Positions 21,103 to 30,996 of a stretch of 64,000 nt of DNA are shown here, piece after piece (position 1 is the stretch's first letter; each line of letters starts with the position of its first letter). A program made the position numbers and the translations under genes. The DNA comes from Ischnura elegans. Lineage: Eukaryota; Arthropoda; Insecta; Odonata; Coenagrionidae. Location of the stretch: positions 110,818,917 through 110,882,916 of the forward strand of contig NC_060254.1 of the NCBI RefSeq assembly GCF_921293095.1. The letters run 5' to 3'. The notes under the pieces were generated by a model. The model searched no databases. It was not told the DNA's origin and was given only the letters and a program-made list of their open reading frames with translations.

Positions 21103-22319
21103 AATGAACCAAAAAGGCGAAAATCGTCATTATAGTATACTGCATAGCCGCGAGGTGATTTCCGTCTTTTTGGTTTATTTAAAAATAGAGGAATTATAAA
21201 AATTTCCTTACATGAAAAGTTTAGAACTTTTTTCACATATTTCATATGTGACTGCGATATTCATTTTCATCTCCACACATCGGAAATTGAAATCTACCTT
21301 TCGGCCATTTTTAAAATAATGGAATGGGTCACATTTAATTTTAAAAAGCTATTCGAAATGTGAAGATGTTGCTCTGTCTATAAAAATTACAATGAAAATA
21401 ACCAATCAAATATTATGCCTATGACGAGATGAAGGAGACGACCGTGTCGATGCTTTCATTGTTGTTCGCGTGGTCTTTTCACTCTTTTTACCGTAGAAAC
21501 TAAATGTTTACGTTTAAACAATGTTCCATGATTCATTGTTGTAGTTGAATAAACAATTTGTAAGCAGAAATATGACGAGACCCCATCGAGCTTCGATAGG
21601 ATGCTTAAAGTTCAGCGTTCTACCTTTTTTGTGACGATAGTAGTTCGAAACGACGAAGGTAACACCTGAACAAATATTTCACCAAAGAAAATTACGACCA
21701 CGAGAACAACTAGACTATTATTTCACCACAAAAACTAATACCCGATACTAGGTTGTTGTGAAACTACCGTGTTTTTCTCAGTTCCGGAAGCGGCGCGATC
21801 CGTGAGGGTTCCTCCCGTAGCCCCCTGTTAGCCGGCCAGATTTGCGCGAGGACCTCTCTCGGTCACCTCACTCTCTCTTAAAAAATTCAAGAATTTACGA
21901 AGCTTGAGGCCGTCAAATGTCGGGCACAACACATGATGATTCATTCCGCTGTTCTGAAGAGGGTAATTAATGCCTAAATCACAACCAGGATCCATGTGAC
22001 ACTACAAATAACAACATGAGCGAAGTTTATGAGAAAACTCTGGAGGAATGCATTTTTCAATAAAAAGTTTCCAACAAGAAGTTTGTACTTTTTTCCGTAA
22101 AATACGATCCTGCAATAAAAAATATGGCTTTCCATTTAAGAAATGGAAGATACCCCTTCTTTGACCTTGAAAATCGACTTCAAGGTCGTTTACAATATCA
22201 CCATCGTATGTCCCCCTGTAAACCCTATAACTTTTATCTGAAACATTTTTTCTCATTTTGCTCAGATTTCGAGATATTCGGGGTGGGAACTTAAAATGGG
22301 ACACCCTGTATACTACGAA

Positions 22320-23810
22320 GGGGGAGGTGAAGTGAGTAATATTGAGATGGCTGTAGAGTGAAGGTTGGTGGTATGGGTGGGGAAAGTCACGTACCCATTG
22401 GGATCCGGGTGTGGAATTGGGGGGTTTTGATGGAGGGGGAGCTTAACGCTTCCGAGTATCTAGTGGTTCCCAGCCTAAGGTATAAAAATATAATCTGTGT
22501 AATAAAATAATCGCATAAAATCTCCGTAATCTGTGCAATGTGTCACGCAGCTTTCGTTTTTTATGTCATTCATTTCACGGAGTTGGTCTTCCTCCGCCGT
22601 ATCTAAGTATATGGCAGATCATTGTTAGAATTTGCCTAATTCGTTCAACATCTGTGTAACATTTACTGTACGTCCGTAGCGGTTTTTGATTAATGGCAAA
22701 TCACTTTCAAATTACGTATTGAGTTCATTATTCAGGTGTGGACAATTTTTACACGTTACTGCTGAATTAAGGAGAGGAGACTAAAAAGCAGAAACCGCGA
22801 TGGAAGGTTTAGAAAGTATGAGTTTAGGAGCATAAATCGCAGAGGAAAATTTTCTCCGCATTGGATGTTGAGGAGTTGGACTTGGTTGAGTATTTTTTTG
22901 GGATGATTTCGAGGGAGATTAAGATGATGAGGGAGGATTGAGGTTTCTCCGGAAGCACGCAACGTGCGAAGGGCTCTCTGAGAGTGCGAAGAAAGAGAGA
23001 GAATCAGGGATTGATGACGGGGAAGTGTCCGCTATGAAAGGAATTCATCAAGGAGTAAGTAAGTGAGTGCTGCGTGGAGGGCAGCGCCTCCCCTGAACAG
23101 TGGGCGAAGTGGGCGTGGTCCTCTTTCTCTCTCTCTCTCGCCAAAGAAACTCGCGCTAAACAGGCGACGCCCTTCCTTTCACGGGACGCGCATGCAATAT
23201 GGCCCAAAACATTTCCCGAAAATGCACTGACGCCACAATCGGTAGCGTTGAAAATTCGGCTTCGTCTCTTTTTCGCGGTGCATATAATTCTCACTTCGGC
23301 GACGGAGATAAACGGGACAGTGACGTGTGTTAATGTTCTACGATACGCTTACGCAATATAATTAATCGACTTGCCCTAAACTCATGTAAGATGAAGTTCA
23401 TATATCGGTTGCCACAAAAACACTCTCCAGCTGACTCATAAATTCTTACGATGGGCTCACGATAAGTTTGCTTGAAGTCACCTTGGGATTTACAACAATT
23501 TCTAGGACTGACTTGCAATGGAAGCCATTGATAACGGGCTTAATAACATTAACTTTTAATCGAGACAGGGGTCATAAACTTTGCGCTACGTAGAATCCCA
23601 TTTTATAGTAAATAAAAAATGATAGAACTTCTTTTCATCCGAATAATTCCAGATCTTTTTGATTGTTGTGACTGCAGTTTATAATTACATCTAAACGTTG
23701 TATGTTTATTCCAACTCACTCTTTCGACTCAATGGAGATGGACCAGTCGTCCGTTAAAATGTTGGAGATATACTGCTAATTAAACCCGTGGAAATCCCGA
23801 TAAGTAGTAA
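22320..23810. other. no gene recognised
   Basis: The frames at 22756-22962, 23004-23294 and 23074-23361 overlap on opposite strands and lack motifs. A CT-rich run lies at 23120-23142. No element ends were identified. Confidence 0.4.
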
Positions 23811-23971
23811 AGAGCTCTCGGGATCGCCACCGGGTCAGGAACTGCATAACTGCCGACGTTTCGATGTCCTTCTCGGCTATCGTCCTCATTGGGGCTGTGA
23901 GTGAACAATCTCGGCCATCGAAACATCGGCAGTTATGTAGTTCCTGACCCGGTGGCGATCCCGAGAACTCT
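23811..23971 (-). repeat. snap-back element with hammerhead-like core
   Basis: The inverted arms 23811-23866 and 23916-23971 match at 53 of 56 positions. Read on the minus strand, the interior gives ATGAGGA (around 23883-23888), a short stem region, then GAAACGTC (GAAAC at 23858-23862) and GGCAG. The block CGAAACGTCGGCAG is identical to that in the element at 831-983, so the two are related although their outer arms differ. Confidence 0.75.
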
Positions 23972-24011
23972 TCACTAAGTCTATTCGCTGGGAAAGCAGG
24001 AAATATTTCAT

Positions 24012-24150
24012 CCCGAGTAATTTTCGCGGAATTAATTCACCAAGAAAGACGCTCAAAGTGTGTGGTACTAACAGTACATGTTTTTGTATTTTCTTAAACT
24101 TCAGTTTTTACCAATATTTCCCCAAGCGGTGAACTTTATTGACATCTCAT
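24012..24150 (+). repeat. dispersed repeat A, uninterrupted copy
   Basis: This matches the two pieces 25101-25171 and 25537-25612, from CGCGGAATTAATTC through ACAGTACAT to CCCCAAGCGGTGAACTT. The other copy is split by a CR1-B insertion. Its identity is unknown. Confidence 0.75.
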
Positions 24151-24164
24151 TGGTGAACTTCATT

Positions 24165-24980
24165 GAGCTGAAGAAGCCTGCTGCAATGCCGGCGAATCTG
24201 GCGTTTGCAGAGATCAATCTACGCGGTAGTAACCCCGAAAACCAGTCAGATGAATCCTCACCACACCGCGAAAGCCTACACAAGGATTTTATTGACATCT
24301 GTTGAGGAAAGATGATTTTACGTAACGTTCGACTCATGATATTGATGGGCCCGGCTTAGAAATTACATACAGCAATAGAGGAAGTACAAAAATGTCCGAA
24401 AATGTGTGAGTCACCATTCCATTTGCACGGTATATGTTACATTACGTTGACATTTGGTACATACAACCACGCGACTTGCATTCTTAGATATTTTATTAAA
24501 GGAACATTGCCCAATGTCCCCTTTGTTCCATTGCTCGCTATTTGCAGTCACAGGGTCATTTTCATATCCACGTTTCGGGTCAATGCAATGCGTTTTACGA
24601 AATTCGAAATTACGAATAAATGAAAGCGAAAACTTTGCTGTTCCACATAATTTTTATTTGCGTCCGGTTTCCACTTATTAACGCCTCGTTACACGGTACA
24701 TTAACCGCGCGAGTCTAAATGCATGAACGATTTCGTTTGACCGGAATGGAACTCGAACGAATGCATTAACCAAATTAGAACATGTTCCATTTTCAGTTTG
24801 TGAATTCGTACAATTCGAATGAATGAAATGGATGCTCGAAATCACTGCTTTTCGAGGAAAAAGTTCTAAAAGATGATGCTAATGAATTAGCAAAGTGAAA
24901 ATGTTTATATCGAATGTGGTGTGAGGAATTTTTGTTTTTTTTATTTGAATTTAATTTCATTAAAATATTAATTTAATTTA
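24165..24980. other. no feature recognised
   Basis: AT-rich sequence with short overlapping frames (24402-24681) that show no domain. Confidence 0.4.
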
Positions 24981-24982
24981 AA

Positions 24983-25105
24983 ATACTGGGACTAGGCTCG
25001 TTGATAACTTTACGGAGTCAACCGCAGGGTAGCTAAAGTACTTGACTTTTCGCTCAATTTGCACAGTACGGGTGACTTCGTAAAAGTTATCACCGTGGGA
25101 AATCC
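24983..25105 (+). repeat. degenerate tRNA-like SINE remnants, inverted pair
   Basis: 25029-25105 on the plus strand matches the SINE seen at 63630-63735 and 56025-56175: a box A-like TAGCTAAAGTACTTGAC, then CTTTTCGCTCAATTTGCAC, then TTCGTAAAAGTTATCACCG. The box B region is deleted. 24983-25028 matches the SINE tail on the opposite strand (CGTTGATAACTTTACGGAGT), so two copies or halves lie head to head. Confidence 0.6.
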
Positions 25106-25612
25106 CGATAAATCTTCGCGGAATTAATTCGCCGGGAAAGACACTCGAAGTGTGCGGTGCTGACAGTACATTAGTGTTACAGCATTTACCCAGATGTTGA
25201 GCGAATTAGGCTGGGAGCCGCTGGAGACTCGGAGGCTGCGCGCGAGGCTTAGATTGCTTGAACAATTGAGAATGGATATCTTTAAGACCGACACGGAGAA
25301 CATAATATTAGAGACACGCTATATTTCCAGGTCCGATAGAAGCGATAAATTAAGGTAGATGTTTTGCCGAACAGATAGATATGGGGATTCGTTTTTCCCC
25401 CGAACCATAAAAGGACTTTAATAAACGATAGTCCCAACTTCGTTAGAGCACTTCATTTTTTTTAGCTGTAAACGGCTGGTGTCCTGACACCCCCTGCCAC
25501 ACGCCTTTCAGGTGGCTTGCGGGGTATGATGTAGATGTACATTTTTTTGTATTTTCTTGAATTTCAATTTTTACCTGTATTTCCCCAAGCGGTGAACTTC
25601 AGTGACATCTGT
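25101..25612 (+). repeat. dispersed repeat A, split by a CR1-B insertion
   Basis: The pieces 25101-25171 and 25537-25612 align with 24012-24150 in order. The break falls at GTACAT, which is present on both sides of the inserted LINE (25166-25171 and 25537-25542), as expected for a target-site duplication. Confidence 0.8.
25172..25536 (+). pseudogene. 365-bp 5'-truncated CR1-B insertion
   Basis: This matches 19325-19688, from CCCAGATGTTGAGCGAATTA through the C-terminal codons of the LINE and the 3' UTR with GCTGTAAACGGCTGG to GGGTATGATGTAGAT. It contains only the last part of the RT tail and an in-frame stop near 25360. A 6-bp target duplication GTACAT brackets it. It is the cleanest insertion of this family in the window. 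Confidence 0.85.
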
Positions 25613-25785
25613 TAACGTATACTTAAATTAGTCAAGAGCGAACTCATATTAGTGTTCAAAGTTCGGGCTTTGCTCTCCGGCTGAGCGCTCGACTAGGACT
25701 GCTTGTCGAACAATATGCTCAGCAGACTAGATGATCTTGTCCGGCGTAGTTCTTAAATTTCCGCAGATTTGATTAACGCCTCGAT

Positions 25786-25850
25786 AGCTTATCTAGCTAG
25801 AGCGTGTTCGAATCCCAGTCCAAGCGAATATTTTTTTTCACAGTGAAATC
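25786..25850 (+). repeat. tRNA-like SINE fragment
   Basis: A box A-like TAGCTTATCTAGCTAGAGC is followed at once by a box B-like GTTCGAATCCC and CAGTCCAAGCGAA. The anticodon arm is missing, so it is a deleted SINE head rather than a tRNA gene. Confidence 0.55.
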
Positions 25851-25984
25851 ATACAAGATAATATGCCTTTGCTTTTCTGAGCCTCTTCGCAGACCTTTCA
25901 GCTAACCATTTTCTTGATTCCTATGGTGCTTTAGCGAAGGTCATGGAGGTAGGTGTTAGGTAAATTGCTCAGAGGAACTTGGAT

Positions 25985-26060
25985 TTCGTTGGGATATGCG
26001 CTGTGGCCCAGAAATCCAAAGGCCTGTGGTTCGATTCCCAGTCCAGGAGAAATTCTCCCC
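25985..26060 (+). repeat. tRNA-like SINE fragment
   Basis: GGTTCGATTCCCAGTCC fits box B and the T arm, with CCCAGAAATCCAAAGGCC upstream in the place of an anticodon arm. Pairing of the acceptor stem is not visible. Confidence 0.5.
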
Positions 26061-26199
26061 ATAATTATGAAAAAAATCGAATGAGGAGGTTTTATCGATT
26101 GCTGTAAATTAAATATCCCATCCATATACCAAATTCCATATCTAAACAGCGTTTTCCAGTCTGAATGAACATAAATGTTTTAATCAAATTTTATTACGT

Positions 26200-26345
26200 A
26201 GTGTGTACATTTATTATTTCCCAGACACTCAACTGTAAACAAAAGCCTCTTGGGCATCCCACTGAGTGGTACTTTGATGAAAACGTTTCGATAGACAACT
26301 TTTCTATCATGCTCTGGGCGTAATCTCACTGCTGTGACAGCATTT
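26200..26345 (-). repeat. Penelope-type terminal motif (hammerhead-like), not palindromic
   Basis: On the minus strand GATAG (26304-26308) and CTATC (26290-26294) form a 5-bp stem immediately before GAAAC (26285-26289), with GAGCATGA just upstream. The following AAAGTACCACTCAGTGGG and the flank reading CAGTTGAGTGTCTGGGAAAT resemble the terminal repeats of arthropod Penelope-like elements as I remember them. There is no snap-back arm here. The assignment is tentative. Confidence 0.4.
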
Positions 26346-26936
26346 AAATCCAAAATGACATTGATAACGTCTTAGAAGGCCATCTAACCGACGAACAATA
26401 GTTTATAAGGGGCATAAATAAATGTTACGATTACAAATTAATGTAAGCGTCATATTTTTGTCTAAATCCTTAAATGTAAACAAAATTGCTTGCAACATAT
26501 ATTCATTAGCTTTAAAATATGGTCGCCGTCATGTTTATAAATTTTAAATTTTATATATTTGATCGGTCAAAATATTTCGAGGCAAATATTTGTGTTGGCC
26601 AAATTGGAAATTATAATATCCATATCATCTGTCATCTGGTCAGGGGAAAGTCGGGTATAGGAGTGAGAACGCGCCCTAAATATGACTACAAGTCGTTTGT
26701 CGACACGTCGTTATCAGATGAAATTATCACCCATTTCAAAGCCCGAGAAACGTTTCTCTATTCAATGCACCAGGAAAATATTTCAGCTTCACACTTAACA
26801 CTTTCAATTTTTTATTTATATTTTAATAATAGCTTAAATCTCAAGATTGAATTTTAATTTTTTCTCTCGACAAATTTTAAGACCTCTTTTAATGAGACAA
26901 GTGAAAGAGTAGAGGTTTGGAATGATTCTTTCAGTT

Positions 26937-26980
26937 GGAGTTGATTTGTATTGTAGGTACCTACAATTCAAATCAACTCC
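26937..26980. repeat. 44-bp near-perfect palindrome
   Basis: The sequence is its own reverse complement apart from one symmetric mismatched pair. The centre is ATTGTAGGTACCTACAAT and the outer arms are GGAGTTGATTTG and its complement. There is no loop, so it could extrude as a cruciform. Confidence 0.8.
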
Positions 26981-27139
26981 ATTGTAGGTCCAATGAAGGG
27001 TGCGTGGTGGTTTTCAGAAGAGTGCGTAGGTCGATGATATTTCCTTGCGGGTAGCCCAGGAGGTGCAGAAGTCCAGCTGTAAAAATGCAGTAAATGCAGA
27101 AGTGAAGTTACACGTGGCACGCCAATACTAAACGAGTGA

Positions 27140-27320
27140 TAGACGGGGCTCGTACCGACACCTTTTTGGTGTCGATACGCCTACCGACGATCTCGCGTCC
27201 TCACGTCGGTTCCGCACCGATCGGGTTCGTACAGAATCGCACGACTTATCCATCGCTGGGAGTCAGTGTGACGTCACACTCGACGAATCGGTGCCGCACC
27301 GATCGGTTTGAAGACACAAA
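27140..27320. other. cluster of short GC-rich palindromes
   Basis: 27152-27178 is an 11-bp inverted repeat around TTTTT. 27265-27280 is the perfect palindrome AGTGTGACGTCACACT, which includes a CRE-like TGACGTCA. The near-repeat TCGGTTCCGCACCGATCGG / TCGGTGCCGCACCGATCGG occurs twice. Function is unknown. Confidence 0.5.
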
Positions 27321-27324
27321 ATAC

Positions 27325-27690
27325 GGCCCCTGGAGTGTAGCACTTTATTGCGCGGAAATGTTGACATTATGGAAGGAGGACGAGAGAAGATTGGTGGCGT
27401 TCGAGATGTGGGTGTGGAGAAGAATGGAGAAGGTGAAGTGAACGAAAAAAGGAGGACAAACGAAGAACTGCTGGACATGGTGGGTGAGGAGAGGCAGCTC
27501 CTAGATAAGATACGGAGGAGACTGAAATTATGGATGGAGCGAGTCCTAAGAGGGGAGAGATTGTTGAAAGCAGTGTTGGAGGATAGAATTTTGGGTAAAC
27601 GAAGGAGAGGATGGAAAATAATAGGATTTTTTTAGTTAGAATGAAGGGGAGTAGACCGTATTGAAATTGAAGAGAAAAGACCTTGAAGGA
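27325..27690 (+). pseudogene. RTE-like LINE C-terminal domain
   Basis: The plus-strand frame shows FEMWVWRRMEKVK, one shift near 27440, then EKRTNEELLDMVGE, QLLDKIRRRLKLWMERVL and ILGKRRRGWK. This is the post-RT region of an RTE-type element (E-M-W-x-W-R-R-M, T-N-E-E-x-L, I-R-x-R, G-K-R-x-R-G). It ends near 27690 with no clear poly(A) or repeat tail. It is the best-preserved copy of the family seen in pieces at 580-735, 1380-1450 and 1943-2095. Endonuclease and polymerase parts are absent. Confidence 0.75.
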
Positions 27691-28006
27691 AGGAAAGGCT
27701 CCCAGGATTCTTCTTAATCCTACTATAAACCACATGTTTTCAGAACCTATTTAGCTACATTACAAATTAATTTACAATCCGAGCAAACGCTGTCACAAAA
27801 TCCCAACGGACTGATACTGGGTTAAAATAGGTCAAGTGTTATTGGATTTTTCTTACTTAGGTTTTTAAGTGATGGAAATTGAGTGAAAGTAAAAAAAAAA
27901 CTATTTGCATTTAAGAATCAAGTCATATAATAAGTTTTTCTAACCAAATTGAAAACAGTATTGAATTAATGCCATAACTCAAAGGGTATCTTAAGCCGTC
28001 TTTATT

Positions 28007-28082
28007 GAGATACAGGTATACAGAGACCATATAGATATACAGGCTGGAACCAGCATGAAGAGATACAATATACCTGTATCTC
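28007..28082. repeat. 14-bp inverted repeat
   Basis: GAGATACAGGTATA (28007-28020) and its exact complement (28069-28082) flank a 48-bp spacer that contains CTGGAACCAG. Minor feature. Confidence 0.55.
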
Positions 28083-28109
28083 TCCATACTGGTTCCAACG
28101 TTGTTATGA

Positions 28110-29515
28110 GGACTACATTCTCTATTTAAAAACAAAGAAATCCCAGGTTCAATTACAGGTGACGGTTCAGAGGCAAAATGCCTTCTTTCCTGGAATCGTT
28201 CTTCAACATGGTCGATTTAAGGATCTTCCTCATATTCCGCAAGCACCTCTTCCGTTTCGTAAGACGAAGAGGAATCTAGGGAAGAAGAGGAATCAGAGGA
28301 AGATTAATCCGTCTCCTCGCTGCTGTCATCCCATTCATTGGGCGATTCTGGAATTTAGAATATGCATATGCATGATTTTATGCTAGTGGTTAATGGTGAG
28401 AGGTAGCGAATGCATGGTATTGCAGTACTTGGGCTGTGTTCCTGAACGTCACTTGTACTGAAAGTTTCCACCGTGACTCAAACGCCCCTCGGCTGCCAAT
28501 GTAGTATTACCTAAATCGAGTCCCTATGACACGTTACACTTTGAAGCGCACAGATAAGGTTGCATAGACGTTAATGGAAGGTTAGCATTGTTTAATGCAA
28601 AATGTTGGGCTTTATACATCGTACCTATGCCAAGATATTTTGACTCTGAGATGGTACTTAAGACATTTTATTACTCTTATGTAGAAAGTAAGTGGGAAGA
28701 TGGGTCAGTTATTTGAAATCCGTATATAAAGAAACATATTGTAATATTAGAGCTGGTTCAATAGAGATTTTAAAGATTTATATATTTTGCATTATATCAT
28801 GCGTATCCGCTTTTCGAAAATTATATTAGTTATAGTGATTTGTTAAAAGTGTTTGGTCTCCAAACCCTGCAAAATGGAACGATCATGAACGGTATGCTGT
28901 TTCTGCATGATTTCATCAATAAGGGCCTATATTACGAGTTACTGAAGAAAATTAAAATAATAGTTCCAAATGTTGAAAAGAACATTTTGCATATCAAAGG
29001 TTAAAACAAATAATTGTTCCAATACGCGAATGCGAAGTATTTGTGAGGCATTTAACAAAAATTTCAACGATCTAGACTTGCATAAAAACAGCTTGCTTTG
29101 TAAAAGATGTTAAGGAATATGTTTCGCGACTGTGATAGTGTTTAGTTAATATTTTTCAGCATTTGTTATCATGATTGTTACTATTTTTGTGGCTGTGACC
29201 AATTTATTTTTAATTTTTTTGTAGTTACATTCTTGGATTGTTCACCCTGTAATTATGTATACGTTGGGATAACATAAAACATTATAAATAAATAACAGCA
29301 CATGAGTGCGGACCGGTTGCACGCGGAGGAACCTTGCGCGTGGCCCAATCGCGGATCATCCGCGCGCGTAATGGCCACAGAGACAGGTTTTTGCGTACAC
29401 ATGAACGCGAACGGCTGAAGCGGACCAGGTAGATTTGCCATTGGTGATAGAGCGAGCTTGGAAATGACAATGTGAGTGTGTCTCTTCGCCATGGATAGTG
29501 AAATTGACAAGAAGA
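28110..29515. other. no feature recognised
   Basis: AT-rich sequence with no domain-bearing frame on either strand. An acidic, serine-rich minus-strand stretch near 28250-28330 is broken by stops and not assignable. Confidence 0.4.
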
Positions 29516-29517
29516 AG

Positions 29518-29735
29518 TAATGAGGGCCCCGGGGAGCCCCTCGAGGGTGACAATATACCGGGGCCGGCAATCGGGCAGACACGCCCGATCACCCGGGGAG
29601 GGGGAGGACAGGAAGGAAAAAGGAAAAAGTCGCCGCCGCGAAGGGAGCTCGACGACGCCTCTTGAGTAAGGAAAGGGTCAGAAGGGATGGGACGGGGAAG
29701 AACACCTTAACGCTATTGAAGCGGAAAGGCCCCAC
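29518..29735 (+). repeat. GC-rich dispersed repeat B, copy 1
   Basis: This aligns with 47659-47875 in the same orientation: ATGAGGG, then CACCGGGGCCGG or TACCGGGGCCGG, ACGCCCGATCA, CCGGGGAGGG, GGAGGAAAAAGGA, GACGCCTC and AACGCTAT(T/A)GAAGCG. No box A/B was seen, so a tRNA origin is not shown. Overlapping frames of 62-109 codons in it look like by-products of high GC. Confidence 0.75.
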
Positions 29736-30218
29736 GACATTTTGAACGTCAGTGAAGCATGGGTGTAGTTCCGTAAACTTGGGTGTAATATTTGCAACAG
29801 ACTTTGGCCTGAAAACATTTTTTTACGGTTAAAAACACAAATAAATTAATAACTGAATGAATAAAACTTTTACGTTAACTTTAACTGCTTTATAAAACAA
29901 TAACCCCAAAATTTTCTTTCGTAGAGACATAAAAAATACAAAATTACTTGGATAATCTCTCGGCGTACTCGTCTTCCAGTCTACTCCATTTAGATTGAAT
30001 AAAAGGATGCCTTTCCAGCAAGCCATTGTCATGCTATTTTTTTCTTAATTTATTATAATATGTTAAAAAATATTAAAATCAGTTCAGCCACTCCTGTCTT
30101 ATTTATGGAGTTAACTAAGCTGTTAATTGAGTATTAGGTCGTACGAAGTTCGCCGTGTCAGCTAGTAAACCATAAAAATAAAAAAATAAAAACACTTCAT
30201 TTCTTTGATGCTTTGATC

Positions 30219-30251
30219 TATCCCCCTCATTCACCCATAGTTACGCCACTG
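30219..30251 (-). mobile_element. end of an hAT-like MITE
   Basis: The sequence ending ATAGTTACGCCACTG matches the right end of the MITE at 13782-14045, preceded by the shared GATCTATCCCC. The other end was not found. It lies 46 bp downstream of the lectin stop codon, probably in that gene's 3' UTR. Confidence 0.55.
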
Positions 30252-30296
30252 AATCGCTTACTCTGCTTGACTTGGCCCAGAAATATGCAGGTTACT

Positions 30297-30499
30297 TTAG
30301 GCAATACCTTTCTGGCATATGAATCCCAGATCCCGGCCGCAGTCCTCGAGATGGAGTCGATTAATGCCAGTGTTGTTTCTGAGGTCTAAGTAGAGGCAAA
30401 GTGCCACGAAGTCGCAGTCATCGTCATCCTCAAGTTGTCCATCTGTTGAATTCTCCCAGACCCATTGACTCCCTCTGGCTCGGCCACCGGTCCAAATGT
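30297..30499 (-). CDS. C-type lectin, last coding exon (CTLD C-half)
   Basis: The minus-strand exon begins after TCGCATTTTCAG at 30500 (phase 1) and ends in TAA at 30297, giving 66 residues. It starts with IWTGGRA, the usual WTGG block after the second helix of a C-type lectin domain. It contains WVWEN, then CDFVALC, the late HLEDCGRD and a final LGFICQ with the closing cysteine. The normal sugar/Ca-binding signatures are altered: no EPN or QPD is visible after WVWEN, only a run of acidic residues, and WND is replaced by LED. The domain is shorter than usual between WVWEN and the third cysteine. It may therefore bind no sugar in the classic way, or the copy is decaying. Confidence 0.8.
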
Positions 30500-30879
30500 C
30501 TGAAAATGCGATTGCGATAGACCCATAAGACCTCTGTTTCCTTACGTTTATACAGATTATATCAGGGACACGCCAAATGTAAGCCACTATTTCCACTGGA
30601 GCAGCGAGAGGAGTCAGCACCAAATTTCGATATTTAATCGAAGACGCAAGTCCACCGTTTTGGATGGAGACAAGCCATTCGCAAATTACTGCATATAAAC
30701 TATTTTTAATAAAGAAGAAATTTCACCCATAATGCAATATTTACTAAAATAGGATCTAATCGGTATTCCAGTTTCACTTTCTTGATCGAGACTCGTCTCG
30801 GTCAGTATGAGCTCGCATTTTGCTATAACGTTGTGATGATGAAGATTAGGAACATAAAAACACGGAACGTCTCATACCT

Positions 30880-30965
30880 CGGTGGCGGGGGGACAAGTCC
30901 TCGCCTACCTCACCGAAGGTCGCGGATTCGAGTCCCGCCTGGATAGGTTGCCACTTCAAGGTTTT
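30880..30965 (+). repeat. tRNA-like SINE head
   Basis: CCTCGGTGGCGGGGGGACAA is followed about 30 nt later by box B-like GGATTCGAGTCCCGCC. The arms are only partly pairable. It resembles a tRNA-derived SINE of a type different from the one at 63630. Confidence 0.45.
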
Positions 30966-30996
30966 GGGTGTATGTGATCGTCTGTTGTCGATTGTT

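Larger units (their letters stand above)
19951..22312. mobile_element. composite 2.36-kb inverted-repeat element
   Basis: The ends are ACAGGGTGTCCCATTTTAAG (19951) and its complement (to about 22310), with outer arms of about 260 bp (to 20219 and from about 22050). A second pair of arms, 20413-20843 and 21205-21621, is also inverted and highly similar. The centre holds a BEL/Pao integrase C-terminus, and one shoulder holds a short helix-turn-helix-like ORF. The open frame inside each outer arm (87 and 100 codons) is the same peptide in mirrored copies. The two shoulders (20220-20412 and 21622-22050) do not match each other. The structure looks like a transposon with very long inverted ends, or an LTR element with inverted LTRs, rearranged after insertion. 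Confidence 0.7.

Noticed and set aside
28159..28386. Serine/acid-rich stretch considered as a transposase N-terminus
   Set aside because: The frames on both strands are short or broken, and no catalytic region follows.
29253..29592. Overlapping minus-strand frames in repeat B
   Set aside because: They arise from GC-rich repeat sequence, and the second copy at 47659 does not keep the frame.
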